Shown piece by piece: positions 1 through 13,440 of a stretch of 64,000 nucleotides of DNA; positions within the stretch are counted from its first letter, which is position 1, and each line of letters starts with the position of its first letter. The position numbers and the translations under genes were made by a program. This stretch comes from Adiantum capillus-veneris (taxonomy: Eukaryota; Streptophyta; Polypodiopsida; Polypodiales; Pteridaceae), in assembly GCA_014529385.2 (NCBI GenBank), contig CM043964.1:108336587-108400586 (forward strand), given 5' to 3'. The notes under the pieces were generated by a model that ran no database searches, was not told where the DNA came from, and worked only from the letters and a program-made list of their open reading frames with translations.

Positions 1-57
1 GAGAGTTATAACGTCGTAGGAAACTATTTTAAAAGACGTTAAAGATTAGGTTATATG

Positions 58-440
58 TAGACTTACATTAAATTAGATTTAGGTTTATTTTTAACTAGAT
101 TTACATTTATTTAAGCTAGATTTAGATTTATGTTATATTAGATTAGATGCGGGTCTCCATAGACTGCGATGCCTGCATGAAGCGGGTGAAGAAAGCCCTC
201 AATGGAATATAGGGTATTGCTGCCTTCACTCATAGTGGGCTCCGTCGATCCAAAAGTACTGGTGAAATGTCTTCAGAAGATAGGGAAGAAGGTGGATCTT
301 CAGGGCGGCAAGAGTCACTACATCCCCGACACAATGACCATCTAGACAACCTCTAGTCATTAGACTTACGTTAAATTAGATTTAGCTTTATTTTTAGTTA
401 GATTTACGTTTATTTAGATTTACGCTTATTTACGTTAGAT
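58..440 (+). repeat. Pair of AT-rich direct repeats bracketing an HMA-domain fragment
   Basis: The stretches at about 58-146 and 360-440 are diverged direct copies. Both begin TAGACTTAC and continue TTAAATTAGATTTAG, then runs of ATTTA/TTTAG words. They flank the HMA fragment at 147-345 on both sides. The arrangement suggests that the coding fragment was brought in together with a duplication of surrounding element sequence, but the mechanism is inference. Confidence 0.6.
147..345 (+). pseudogene. Captured heavy-metal-associated (HMA) domain fragment
   Basis: From the ATG at 147 the translation begins MRVSIDCDACMKRVKKALNG, the first strand, CxxC copper/heavy-metal-binding loop and helix of an HMA (ATX1/HIPP-like) domain. 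A TAG at 210-212 then interrupts the frame. About 30 codons later the homology resumes in another frame at 244 with VDPKVLVKCLQKIGKKVDLQ and runs to a TAG at 343-345. One nonsense codon and one frameshift therefore separate the two halves. In plants such domains bind soft metals in chaperones and isoprenylated HIPP proteins. No other part of a host gene is visible. It sits inside the CACTA element upstream of the transposase, so I read it as a captured and decayed gene fragment. Confidence 0.75.
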
Positions 441-729
441 CGAGTCCACGCAAGAATTACTTACGGTTTAGGGTTTAGAGTTAGACGAACAGTGAAAAGA
501 TCTACTGTGAAAAGATGTTAAGATGAAGTGAAGTGCTACAGCTAGAGAAGAGGCAAAGGGATTTTGTCCACTACATGCAGTATCATGTAGACGTGGGTGT
601 CTAGATTTCTTGTACCCACAAATATAGGTATTGACCAATAAAGACGAGATTATAACCCGGTGGTTCTGATCTCCGTGCACCTCTAGACCGAGGTGTGCGG
701 GGATTGGACATGACTAGAGAATGTGAGGT

Positions 730-765
<36 letters not shown>

Positions 766-917
766 GACGAAGAATGCCAATAGAATATTAAATTTGTTGT
801 CTAGGTTATAAGTTTTTTATCCTCATTATGAGTAGCGACGAGGATGTGTGACCGTCCAACCGAAACACCTATCTCTCAACGAGGGTCTTATGTCCTTGTA
901 ATCAATGCAAGCATGCT
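346..917. other. CACTA leader region without recognised coding
   Basis: This stretch holds the second AT-rich direct repeat, a GA microsatellite at 731-762 and low-complexity sequence up to the first transposase ATG. Upstream non-coding exons or an N-terminal exon of the transposase could lie here, but I see no convincing protein homology. Confidence 0.5.
731..762. repeat. (GA)n microsatellite
   Basis: An uninterrupted AG/GA dinucleotide run of about 32 bases within the CACTA leader. Confidence 0.9.
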
Positions 918-3900
918 GTGCGACGGACAAGACGTGTTTCTTTGCAGCACGTTCGTGAATTTGGCGAGTTCGATCCATCTATTATAGATCGAGTTGTTGC
1001 CAATTATAACTCGTCGGACTCTGACGCTGGCCAACAAGCAGCAATCTTGCAACCCAATAGACGTATTCGCAGGCGCTTTGGTCAAGCAGCATATGTGAGG
1101 CCACAAGATGTAGCCTCTGACAGCTCGGGGGATGATCATGCAGAGCACATTCCCAACGAGGCAATGTTTGAGCCCGAGATTGATGAAATGATCGAGACGA
1201 TCATGGATTCAGAAAGGCTTATCTATGATGATATGAAAAGTGAAGCCGATACATCATTGTATAATGGAGCACGTATGTCTAGATTGAAAGCACTCCTGGT
1301 TCTTCTCAACATGCAGGCAAAGTTTGGATGGAGTGACACTAGCGTCACAGCGCTTTTCAGGTGATCTATTACAATTAGTTTACTTTAATAGAACTCATGG
1401 TGTATAATGATCTGATAGATTTTTACACGACTGTATCATATTTTTATGTTGTGTAGATTGCTGAAAGAGCACATTCTACCAGCTGACAATGTGATGCCAG
1501 ATTCCCGAGATGAAGCAAGAAAGATTTTGCGAAACTTGGGGATGGATTACAATTCTATCCACGCTTGTCCTAATGACTGCATTCTTTTCAGAGGGGAATA
1601 CACAGACATGGAGAAGTGTCCGAAATGTGATTCCGAAAGATATCGAGTAGATCTCCACGGGACAAAAATTCCACAAAAGGTTTTGCGACATTTTCCTTTG
1701 CTTCCTCGCATCAAGCATTTCTTCGAATGTAAGTCCATGGCCGCCCTAGCATCATGGCATGAGGAGAATAAATCTTCGGATGGTGTGCTACGAATTCCTG
1801 CAGATTGCGCAGCCTGGAAACATATAGATGGAACATGGTCGGATTTTGCCAGGGAAGCTCGAAATTTGCGCTTAGGCCTGGCTATGGATGGCGTAAATCC
1901 ATTTGGTCAAAGATCAACATCTTACAGTGTATGGCCCGTTGTCATCGTCAACTACAACATTCCCCCGTGGTTGACTACGAAGAAGGGGCACCTATGGCTA
2001 AGCTTGATTGTGCCAGGGCGATATAAAGTGGGGAATATGGATGTGTATCTTCGTCCACTATTGGAAGAGCTACAACAATTGTGGATTGGCATAGAGGTGG
2101 TGGATATGAGCCGACACACAGGACGACGGAATGCTTTGATCAGAGGTATTCTAATGTGGACCATGCATGACTATCCCGGGCTAACAGAATGCTCAGGTGA
2201 TCTATTGACACTCCTCTCTCAGACACTGTAAATCTGGTTTTTCCCCATAGTTGATCTATTATCATGTGTATACATGCAGGGCTTCAAACAAGCGGATACA
2301 GAGCATGTGTCACATGTGGACCTAGACTGAATGCACGTAGGGCACCCTCACTGAAGAAGCAAATCTACGAAGGTCATCAAGCGTATCTTCCGGAGAATCA
2401 TGTGTTACGCGACGGCTTTTTGGGAAGAGAGCCACCAAGGATGTCTGCACAAGCATGGTTAGAGCAGAAGGAGATGTGCGATGACGGATTGCCTCCAGGG
2501 ATGAAGAGACTATCTCTATGGTACGAGTTACCATACTGGCCTCGACTCGTGATCAATCACTTGCTCGATCCAATGCACATATTCAAGAATGTGGGTAATC
2601 TACTATGGGACCATTTGACCGGCAAGAAAGATACTTTGGGAGCCAGAGTTGACCTTAGAAATGTGGATCGTATGGAGCAATATTGGCCGCAAACAGCGTC
2701 TGATGGATCGATAAAACTTCCTAAAGCACCATGGATTTTCACAGGAGCCCAAGAACGCAAAGTAAAAGAGGCCATTCGATCTTTGCGGACCCCCACTGGC
2801 GTAATACACTCGCTCCGAACGTGTTTTACTAAAGAAGGAAAGCTTACCGGTTTGAAGTCACACGATTGGCATAAAATGTGTCAGGTACGTTCATAGTGGA
2901 CTTTAATATCATTGCATAAAATGTGGACTTTAATATCATTGCTGCACATACTTTACAGTTTATTTTACCGGTTGCCATTGAGGGATGTTTGTCTCTCGAC
3001 ATCCGTAACACAATCTACAAACTTGCAAAGCTGGTGCAATGGATCTCACAAAAGGAGATCGACGTAGACTCCATACCATTCGCCAAACTAAATGCTGCGG
3101 AGCTTGTGTGCATGTTTGAGAAACATTTTCCTACTACAATGCTAACCATTCAGGTGCATCTTCTTATTCACATAGTTGATGAGGTGGAAATAGCTGGCAC
3201 AGTTCATTCCAGATGGATGTTCTTCTTAGAGCGTTTCATGAAAACGCTTAAGGGATATGTGCGTCAAAAGGCACGTCCGGAGGGTAGCATGGCAGAAGGT
3301 TGGTTGGTATCAGAGTCCCTAGTGTACATTGGAGAGTGGTTAGACGGATTTGATAAATCCCGGGACACGCTATGGCGAACCATAGATGATGAGCGCATAT
3401 CTGGGATTGTCATGTGCAATCTCGGTGTTGAGAAGAAGATGACGGAAGATCTAGAGGCTAAAATCAACCGATTTTGCATGCTTCACAATCCAGTGATGCA
3501 AAAGTGGATTTCACAATATGAGGATGCAAAGCAAGAGCGACAAAGGGCACGAATCGAGTGGAGACGGGGAAGACGACCACCGATGCACTATCCAGCGGTT
3601 CTGGAGAGCCTACCAACCTTCATGAGCTTAAGATGGTTGCACAACCAATTGAAAAGCGCACAACAATGCGGTGACGAAGTGACTGAAGAAGAGTGGGAGT
3701 ACTCTCGGGGTTGCGCGACCAAGGTAAGTTTGCAATGTACGACTAGCAAGTGACTTTATTTATAAACGTTTGAACGGCCACTCATAATCTTTGTTCGTTG
3801 TAGTATAAGTCATACACAGCAGCATGGTGTAAAGGTCGACATTTTAGGGTGGAACGAATCGACAAAAAGCGTTTTACTCAAGATTGTGGAATCATGGCAA

Positions 3901-4548
3901 AATTTGAACAGTCTAGTCGACGACGTTCCTCTGATGCAGATCCCGTGGTGGCGGAACTCACTTACTTCGGCACGCTGCAAGAGATTTTGAGGATCGATTA
4001 CAGAGGATTTTTTGTCGACTTGTTCGACGTGCAATGGTTCAAGATAATCATGGAGGGTCGAAACGCTACTGTGCGTAGAGGAGAGTCTGGTTTTCTTGAG
4101 GTGGATTCTACTAAGAAATGGACTGACCTAAGAGACACTTTCGTACTATCCGAGCATTGTGAACAAGTAAGTATATAAATAGTTAACATCCCCCTTTTAC
4201 AAGTTATGTGCTCTCATGTAAGTTATGTGGCTCTGGCAGGTAGTATTTCATCCTACAAAGTCTACATCAAACTGGTGGTACGTCATAGAGTTAGCCCCTC
4301 GTAGTGCAAGGACGTATGAAGGCTACCATGTGCCAATCACAACGACATCAATGGAGGAGATCAGAGAAGATGCTCAATCAGAAGCCGCTGCGGTGGTGCC
4401 AGACGAGCATCAAGATGCTACTGCTCTATATGGGGTGCATGCAGAGGAGCTACAAAATGAAACAGAGGATATGTGTTTAAACGGAGAGCTCTATATAGAT
4501 GTAGGAAGTTATGCTGAGTTATGCGAGGATGAGAGAGAGATCTCTTAA
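918..4548 (+). CDS. CACTA TNP2-type transposase, six exons, about 1074 aa
   Basis: The DDE transposase for excision and insertion of the element. GT-AG joins give exons 918-1360, 1457-2196, 2280-2884, 2959-3723, 3804-4166 and 4240-4548, totalling 3225 nt in frame with no stop. The Transposase_21 (TNP2) core lies mainly in exons 2-3: HACPNDCILFRGEY and a CPKC pair, then LGLAMDGVNPF, and later LLDPMHIFKNVGNLLWDHL. Exon 4 matches the DUF4218 region (LPVAIEGC, HLLIHIVDEVE, RWMFFLERFMKTLKGYV). Exons 5-6 match DUF4216 (VAELTYFGTLQEIL, WWYVIELAPRSARTYE). The six-exon layout is unusually clean for a transposon relic and suggests selection or recent amplification. The 918 start is the first ATG in the open exon. 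A further N-terminal exon, such as the transposase-associated domain seen in many relatives, may exist upstream. Confidence 0.9.
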
Positions 4549-4769
4549 AGCCACAAATATTGTATTTGAACAATTTTGCTCCGTGCTGTAAAAGCTCTAG
4601 CTCTTTTGATTGAAAATTCTGAGTTTTCGACTTGCCTCTTCTACCACTCGATTCATTGCGTCATTGTATTTATATGCGTCATTACGTCATTGTATTTAAT
4701 GGTATTTGCGTCATTGTCTACTCTATTCATTCAATATTAAGTTTAAATATTCGTGTGTTTAATGCAGGT

Positions 4770-6083
4770 ATGGATGATGAGGAGTTTCTTTCTTCTTTGT
4801 CACCGCAGCAGAGACAGTGGTACGTGGAGCGTCATCGCTCTGGCGCATCATCGCGCGTTCCTACACCATCCGCATCTCCCTCTCTTTCGGAGCATTCGGC
4901 GCGCTCCGAAGCTTCGGCGTCGACGAGACGAGCGTCACACTCTTCTAGACACCGGCGCTCTAGTGGTGGCGGTGGCGGTTGTTGTGGGGATTCCGCCACC
5001 GATGCCTCCACACCGCCTCGTGTTCGACGAGGCTCTTTACCCTCCCCTTCTTTGCCCGCCCCCACACCAGCCACAGCATCGCCGTCTACGCCAGGTTTTG
5101 CACGGCTGACTGTTCCTAGAAGCTACACACCTCTACCTACTCCGCCAGGAGCCACCCCACTCGACACTCCTCGCTTCGGGGCCCAGACGCCGGTGGAGAC
5201 ACCTGACGTCCGTACCCCCATCGACACGCCGCTAGAGACCCCTGCCGGGACACCCAGGTTCACGCGTCACCGGCCAGAGGGCTTGCCTTACTCCGTCGAC
5301 ATCAGCGGCGGCATCATCATGGATGATGACGGCAAGAAGGTGATCTCGCGCATGCGTGGTCTTTGCTCTCAGCTGTTTAGACACTATATACTAAACAAAT
5401 GGAGTGAAGTACCAAGTGATTTAAAAAACAGAGTCATCAGCATACTTCATGATGAGTTTCCCGTTCCAACACGGGATCAGCGCTTCAATGAAGACCTGAT
5501 GAAGATTCGAATGCGCGAATACTGCAAACACAAGCGTTCCGAAGTGCAAAAAGCAATCAAGAATGGGTGGAATAGGCCAGATTGGCTGGCCAAAGAAGAT
5601 TGGAAGAATGCGAAGAAAGCAGCGCGCGAGAATCCCGACAAGTGGAAGCAACAAAAAGATGCAGCCAGAGCGCGAGTAGAGGCAGGGAGCTCGCACCACT
5701 TGGGGAGCGGTGGATGGGCATCATTTGAGGCCGATTTTGTAAGTCTTTTCACATTGCTCTTTATGCATGTTCGATAGTTTAGGGTTTATGAGTTTTTTAG
5801 TTCTAACATAATGAAATCTTTGTATGTTTTGACAGTGGTCGATGACAGGACGTGATCCCACACCGTACGAGCGCGAGTACACAGGCAGGAAGGGCTTAAA
5901 CGCCCTGATGGACATTCTCAGTTCTCGCAGCGGCATGGTTAGTATTAGGGTTTACTCTTTTTTATTTTTTGTATTGTTTTATAAATGTCGTTATATGTTT
6001 ATACTTACTGAAAACTGTCTTATTGTCTTTTTTTGCAGAATCCGACAGATACGCCGCTTGGACGCGATGAGACGTCTGATTAG
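4770..6083 (+). CDS. TNPA-like second protein of the CACTA element, 371 aa
   Basis: CACTA elements usually encode a second DNA-binding protein that recognises sub-terminal repeats and helps TNP2. Exons 4770-5738, 5836-5937 and 6039-6083 join at GT-AG sites into 372 codons including the stop. The N-terminus is low complexity: a Ser/Arg region, a Gly run, then many TP repeats (TPVETP, RTPIDTPLETPAGTP) to about residue 165. A globular C-terminal half follows, starting SRMRGLCSQLFRHYILNKWSE, with basic segments (RMREYCKHKRSEVQKAIKNG, NAKKAARENPDKWKQQKDAA) like those of plant En/Spm-type transposase proteins. The ATG lies two bases after a strong acceptor (AATGCAG at 4761-4767), so a 5' non-coding exon is likely. 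Function is inferred from position and composition. Confidence 0.75.
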
Positions 6084-6446
6084 ACGACGTCAGTTTAGCC
6101 GTAGCTAGATAGCATTAGTTTAGGGTTTCTCATAGCTTATGTATCATGAGACGGATTTTATACGTCTTTTTGAACCATGTATATTATTACATTTGTCACC
6201 GCAATTCCTTTTGCCAATCAATTCTTTATGCCTATGATGTTGTACAATTGTCATTATTACATTTGCCAATCAATTCAGTTTGTCTATGATGTGTACAATT
6301 GTCAATTTTGCAAACAATGCGTCTTGTGGGTGACTATTTTGGGTCTATTATTTACCTTTGCACTTTTTTTAAAAAGTGAATCAAGTACAATATGGTTGAT
6401 GGGTGGCAGGCATTCAATGCCCTGCCACCAAAAAAATATTCTCTCA
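6084..6446. other. 3' untranslated and spacer sequence of the CACTA element
   Basis: AT-rich sequence between the TNPA-like gene and the sub-terminal repeats. It contains several near-copies of a short TTTGCCAATCAATTC / CTATGATGT phrase (about 6208-6300), suggesting local duplication. No coding sequence is supported. Confidence 0.5.
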
Positions 6447-6661
6447 GGCGTCGCTATATGCGTCGCTATTTATGGCTCTGTAGCGTCGCTATATGCGTCG
6501 CTATACTCTTCTGTGAGAGCGTCGCTATAAGCGTCGCTATAGGCGTCGCTATGGACGTCGCTATATAGCGACGCTCATAGCGACGCCTATAGCGACGCCT
6601 ATAGCGACGCATATAGCGACGCTCTCGTAGCGACGCTTTTAGCGACGCTTATAGCGACGCC
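6447..6661. repeat. CACTA sub-terminal repeat block forming a large palindrome
   Basis: About eight GCGTCGCTATA-type units in direct orientation are followed by about eight inverted AGCGACGC units. The perfect 18-bp centre CGTCGCTATATAGCGACG lies at 6556-6573. In CACTA elements such short repeats are binding sites for the TNPA-type protein. The symmetric forward/inverted organisation could fold into a long hairpin. One more inverted pair lies at about 6689-6706 before the terminus. Confidence 0.9.
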
Positions 6662-6718
6662 GGGGGTTATAAAAACCCAGTGTATTTCCGTCGCTAAGAG
6701 CGTCACAAGAGCACATAA

Positions 6719-6730
6719 CCTCTTGTAGTG
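6719..6730 (-). repeat. 3' terminal inverted repeat of the CACTA element
   Basis: CCTCTTGTAGTG on the plus strand is CACTACAAGAGG when read inwards from the end, the diagnostic CACTA terminus. The three bases after it (CGG) would be the target duplication, but the partner end is outside the window. Confidence 0.9.
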
Positions 6731-9058
6731 CGGCTTGAACAACAGCATTACAAAAGAATGCTTGAAATCGTATTCAATTCAAGGCATCTAAACTTGGAGA
6801 TGCCATTTGCCTATTTGAATAACGTATACCGTACTTCATTCTCAAATAGTGGTTGTTTCAGAGAGACTGAATGATTGTTTCTCCAATAGCTCCTTCATCG
6901 TCGGTACTTGATTTTTCAGCCTTTACAAAGTTCCACTTAATCGCTTGAAACATATCCCACCAGATTTGTCTAGTCAAGGATAAAACATTGTCTTGTACTA
7001 CATTACTTCTTCAGATCACACCGTTTGATTTCACATGTAATTAACTCTCTTCTAATAGTATCTCATCATTCTATTGTCCTTGTTCACTTCTTCCCTGCAT
7101 TTACTTTCACCTGTGCTAAACTCTCTTTCAATAGTTATGCCTTTGAGTGGTTCATCATCTTTGTAAACCCAATAAAGTAGCTTGTTTTAGTTGTAAGCCC
7201 GAGTAAGATCTCTTCGCATGCAAGCCTATGTTTGTGTAAAAATGGACTCCAAGAGGACTTGAACCCACAGTAATGGTTATGAGGCACAAATTAGTTTGGC
7301 AATGCATTCATCCTTCCATTGTTTATTTTTCTTCTCTTATGAAGGGCTGCCAGTTTTTCACATATGAAACAACAGTTTGTGTACATAATTGGCCAATCAT
7401 ACGTCTTTTTCAGCACAAGGATATGCATACTTGCTTCAAAATGCGTACTTGCCGAGTCAATATGACAGGCTTAGACTTCTCAAGGCATGCAAGTGAATTA
7501 TTTTCACCCTTGGGTCAGCTATTCCTAAATGGGTCGATGGGAATGCTTGCGCATGGTGAGTTAAGACGTGCTTCTTGGTCTTTATGTACTATACTATCAA
7601 CTGAAAATTGTACATGGCCCTTGCCTCATGATGGCGGCTGCTGATTGGAATGTTTAGTCATCCCTTTGCAGAAGGGCATATGAATGACTGTGAGGGTTGG
7701 AAAAATAAAAAGTAAAGATGAGGGAAAACCTCTTTGGGTGTAGCATCCAACTTTGCATCCCTCAAGAGAAAAATGTCATTGTCCAGCTCGTGTCGTCGTC
7801 CGCAGGAGACAAACATCCATAATGAAGTAAAGTGATTACACATGTTGGGCATTGTTCTGCGACTCAATTTTCAGCTTTGGAGATGACAGCCAGCTAGAGA
7901 ATGAGACTGATCTTCTTCAAAGGCTTGACCACCTTGTCTTTTGAATGTGTTGCCCAATGTATTAACAAGAAAGTATGAGCTCAAGATCTCTCATAGCGAC
8001 CGACGCCTGCATGGAGCCTGCAAGAAGATGGGGTGAAGCAATCGCATTTGCGCAGCTTAAGAGATCACCCTGGTTGGCCTGTCACCCCATTCGATTGCGG
8101 AAGCTTCGAAACCAAAGCGATCTGTCAATTTGTGTATTTAGGCCTATAGCCGGTCCCTATATGTGCTAATAGACAGGGTCTGATTTGACTTTTACTGTCA
8201 AGGGCCTAAAATTGACACCCTTGACAAAACAGGTGCTTCAAAAGAACCTCCCGCCATTTGACATGGTAGAATCTCGAAATTGCATGTCATTTTTTATATT
8301 TATACCCTTAAATTTACGTTATATATGGCAAATTATGTAAGTTGATCGTATTACACCATGCATATGAAAGGGGGTTTGAAAAATTGCATGTCAAAAGAAA
8401 TTTCTACTATGCTTGTCAATTTTAGGTCTTGCCTCCCAGGCTGAGGCTGAGGCTGAGGTAGGGTTTATACCAGCCCGCAGGAGCAATTCCCCACAAGAGG
8501 TAGCCCTCTATTTACTTGGTTCTTTTTTCCTAATGGGTTCAAAACTAGTCTTGCTTGGTGGGCATTGACATACACATATTGACATGAAGCATCTCACACT
8601 GAAGTAAACAACATTTGCGATTTTTTTAAAAATAATTTCATGTGTATTTATTAAACATATATGTTGATTAATTACCTCTATAAGTGTCTCTAAAATGGTC
8701 CAATTTCATGGCTTTCTCTACAATCGTTTGATCAATGAGACCAAGGCACTGCTATTTGTCGTACATGTTTTGATAGATTTTGGTGCGCAGTTGGTTACTT
8801 GGTTGGTTGTGATTGTTGTTGCCTCGGCTTTTGTTGTGGAACATGAGCGGATGAGTAGAACCAATTCGTAGGCAACGTGAATGGCTTATATTGGGACTTG
8901 ACAGTTGTGTCCCATAGGCCTCACTATACAACAGAGGGTTGCATTCAGCCTGGTAATATCACCGGCCATTTAGTCTCTAGATAGGGGACCCATCTTTGAG
9001 GCACCATCTTACTGCTGTGAATCAAGCGTAGTCAATTTTCTCTTATTTCTTGTAGAAC

Positions 9059-9116
<58 letters not shown>

Positions 9117-9799
9117 CATGTTGTCATAGTTGGAAGGCCTTGGCTATCGATGATGCAAAAACATATCTAAGGAGGAAAACTCTGGAATAAAGAATTGTTT
9201 TCATGCTACACATGTAGCTAAATTAAACTTAAGGAATCATTGACAAACTCAAAAAATACAAAAAGCATCAACATACTATAAATTGCACTACCGACCTAAT
9301 AATCATGTACTAATGTCATCCAATTGTGCAAGTCGGAGGACAATGTTTAAGTCAAGATCCATAAATGCAATGTGAATAGTTAAACATTTCGTCATGCAAT
9401 GAAGCGTCACGGAGTGAAAATGTTAAATGGTTTGTGCGTGTCATGCAGAAGTGCCATACAAAAGTATGATGGAGAGTTGGCACTCCGGTCTCTCCAAAAA
9501 TTATAAGAAACGAAAGATGTGCCCTGCCCCATAGCATTTATGTGTTACACCAAGCAAACGTATAAGCATGGGGAATTGGATGAAGATAATGGACCTTGCA
9601 ATGTTGTCAAGCTAGAGTCGTGCTTGTGAAATTGAAACATCCACTATTGTGAATATATGTCCTCTGTGTCAAACACAAAACATGTGCTAAGACAAATACA
9701 AAAGATGCAGGATATAGATCAACTCAAGGAAAAGCAGAGAAAACATTATGTTCTACATCATATGCGTATTGGAGTCCTACGTAGTGCGAGAAGTGCCCT
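6731..9799. other. Intergenic stretch with no supported gene
   Basis: AT-rich sequence with no coherent coding homology on either strand. Details seen: a perfect Pol III B-box-like word at 7255-7265 on the minus strand (GGTTCAAGTCC) without a convincing tRNA fold, a short GGCTGA repeat at about 8437-8458, and a GA microsatellite at 9061-9113. Confidence 0.6.
9061..9113. repeat. (GA)n microsatellite
   Basis: A pure GA dinucleotide run of about 53 bases. Confidence 0.95.
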
Positions 9800-10020
9800 C
9801 GATTTGCATCATAAAACCAACGAGCCAGAGCTTCGTGGTCCAGTCCTTGTTGGGCATTTCCTGCAGTCAATGCATTTCAAGAGACGACATTCCAGACATA
9901 CATGTCAACCAAGGCAGTGCCACATGCCTTTAAGACGAAATCGTAGGCGATTGTATCTGGAGATATGCCCTCGCTTTGTATCTATTGAGGATAGTCCAGC
10001 GCTCCTTGGCTCAATCTTTT
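9800..10020 (-). pseudogene. PPR-protein gene fragment
   Basis: The minus strand gives the PPR phrase ALTAGNAQQGLDHEAL near 9815-9870, a diverged copy of the common plant PPR phrase ALIAGYAQQG. It is flanked by PPR-like pieces in other frames, including the segment at about 9925-9980 equivalent to 'SPDAITYACILKACG'. Frameshifts prevent a long reading frame. It belongs to the same PPR lineage as the relics at 24122-24918 and 45968-52740. PPR proteins bind organellar RNA, but this copy cannot encode one. Confidence 0.6.
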
Positions 10021-12032
<2,012 letters not shown>

Positions 12033-12037
12033 CTCAC

Positions 12038-12739
12038 TATTGGGAGCAAGGGTGAGCTTCCACCCTTGGCCATGAAATTCAAAAATTGACCTTGCCATGA
12101 TGGAGAAGGAAAAAAAGAGAGATAGTAGAGGAAGATGTTGAAAGAGAAAGGAAAAGATGGAGATGTTGACATGCCTACACACATAATAGTACACAAGGAA
12201 ATCATAGGATACAAACTCTTACACACTCTGACACAGGAAGGTGACATAGTCAAGCTCCATAGCGCAAGACATAGCTTAAGAGAGGGAAAAGCGAAAAATT
12301 TAGGGCATCTACACAACAAAGGCCTAAAGATTGCAGCCCCAACCTCCATTGCACCTCTTGTGGAGTTTGGTATTTATATTTGATTTATTATTGGTGCCAA
12401 AATTTGGAGGTCCCTCTTTTACACTTTAGTCCCACCTTAGTTATGAGTGGTACACAATTCTTATTGCATGACCCTCTTAGGGTGAGTTCTCACTGTCCTA
12501 ATTACAAACCAGCCATAGTGGCTTATTGATAAAAGATCTAAAATACTGTGCTAGGATAAAATGACTGAGAGAATTATTATTTTCTGGCACCTCCTTGTCA
12601 ACTCCCAGGATTCGAATCTACAAACCATCATGCACTCTTTGTTGATAAAATCAAGTAGATAACACATAATTAACCATTAAGCCAGCTATCCCAATTGCAG
12701 TTAACCACATGTAACATGAGGGTGCCCAATCTCGTAACA
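12038..12739 (-). repeat. LTR of the small LTR element (3' copy)
   Basis: About 702 bp, starts TATTGGGAGCAAGG and ends TCGTAACA. It matches 13441-14121 along its length. Confidence 0.88.
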
Positions 12740-13440
12740 TCCCCCCACTAGGGATAGCAACTGTCCTCAGTTTCTCACTAAAGAATCAACTGGACCGTGA
12801 GTGATGGAAAGTGTGGAGAAGGTCTAGGAAGTTGTGGATTTTTTTTTTAGGCATCCACTTGGCATCCTCTCGAGGGTGTCCGTTGAAGGTCAAAAGATAG
12901 TGGTTATAAACCATGCAAATGCGTGTGATGGTGGTGGTCTCATGATCCAACTATTTGTGCAGGGATGAGTTGTTCTTCTTGGTCCAAGTGAAGGTGGATC
13001 CTCATAAATGTGATGTGAAGGTAGGGGTCCTCTGAAAGGTCTTAAAAGACTAATTTGGAATGCATTGTGAATGTGCCTGGGAGAAGAGAAATTAATTATT
13101 GAAAGTCATTATAAGGTTAAATATCATCTTTAAATATGCTTGGGTATTACACCATGACCCAAAACATAGTGACTATCCAAGCATGAGCTAAGATAATGGA
13201 GAATGGAGAAAATCTTAATAGTTCTAATGTCCAGCAAATCCTACATCAAAACCATAGAAGGGGCACAAAGAGTCTCCACAAATGGGAATATCCGAGTTGC
13301 GATTGTTGATAGACGAAATTGTTGAATAATATTTCCGATTAAGCTTTCCTTTGCAAACCCGATGTTGTCAATTTGAGAATTCCTCTTCAAATTTAAAAAT
13401 CAAGTACCGATTTCCCTCAAACCAGAAGCTCTGATACCAC

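Larger units (their letters stand above)
1..6730 (+). mobile_element. CACTA (En/Spm) DNA transposon, 5' end beyond the window
   Basis: This is a class II cut-and-paste element with the usual CACTA two-gene plan: a TNP2-type transposase followed on the same strand by a TNPA-like protein. The 3' end reads CCTCTTGTAGTG, the reverse complement of CACTACAAGAGG, a canonical CACTA terminus. A dense array of GCGTCGCT/AGCGACGC motifs lies just inside it, as expected for TNPA binding sites. Both genes read through without stops when spliced at GT-AG sites, so the copy may be autonomous or recently active. The 5' terminal repeat and 5' sub-terminal array are not visible, so the element starts before position 1 or is truncated there. 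The target-site duplication therefore cannot be checked. Confidence 0.9.

Noticed and set aside
4753-5109. Alternative frame over the Ser/Thr/Pro region of the TNPA-like gene
   Set aside because: It overlaps the spliced 371-aa reading, has no homology and arises from GC-rich repetitive codons.
7200-7310. tRNA gene on the minus strand suggested by a perfect B box
   Set aside because: No matching acceptor stem or convincing A box can be folded upstream, so at most it is a decayed SINE.
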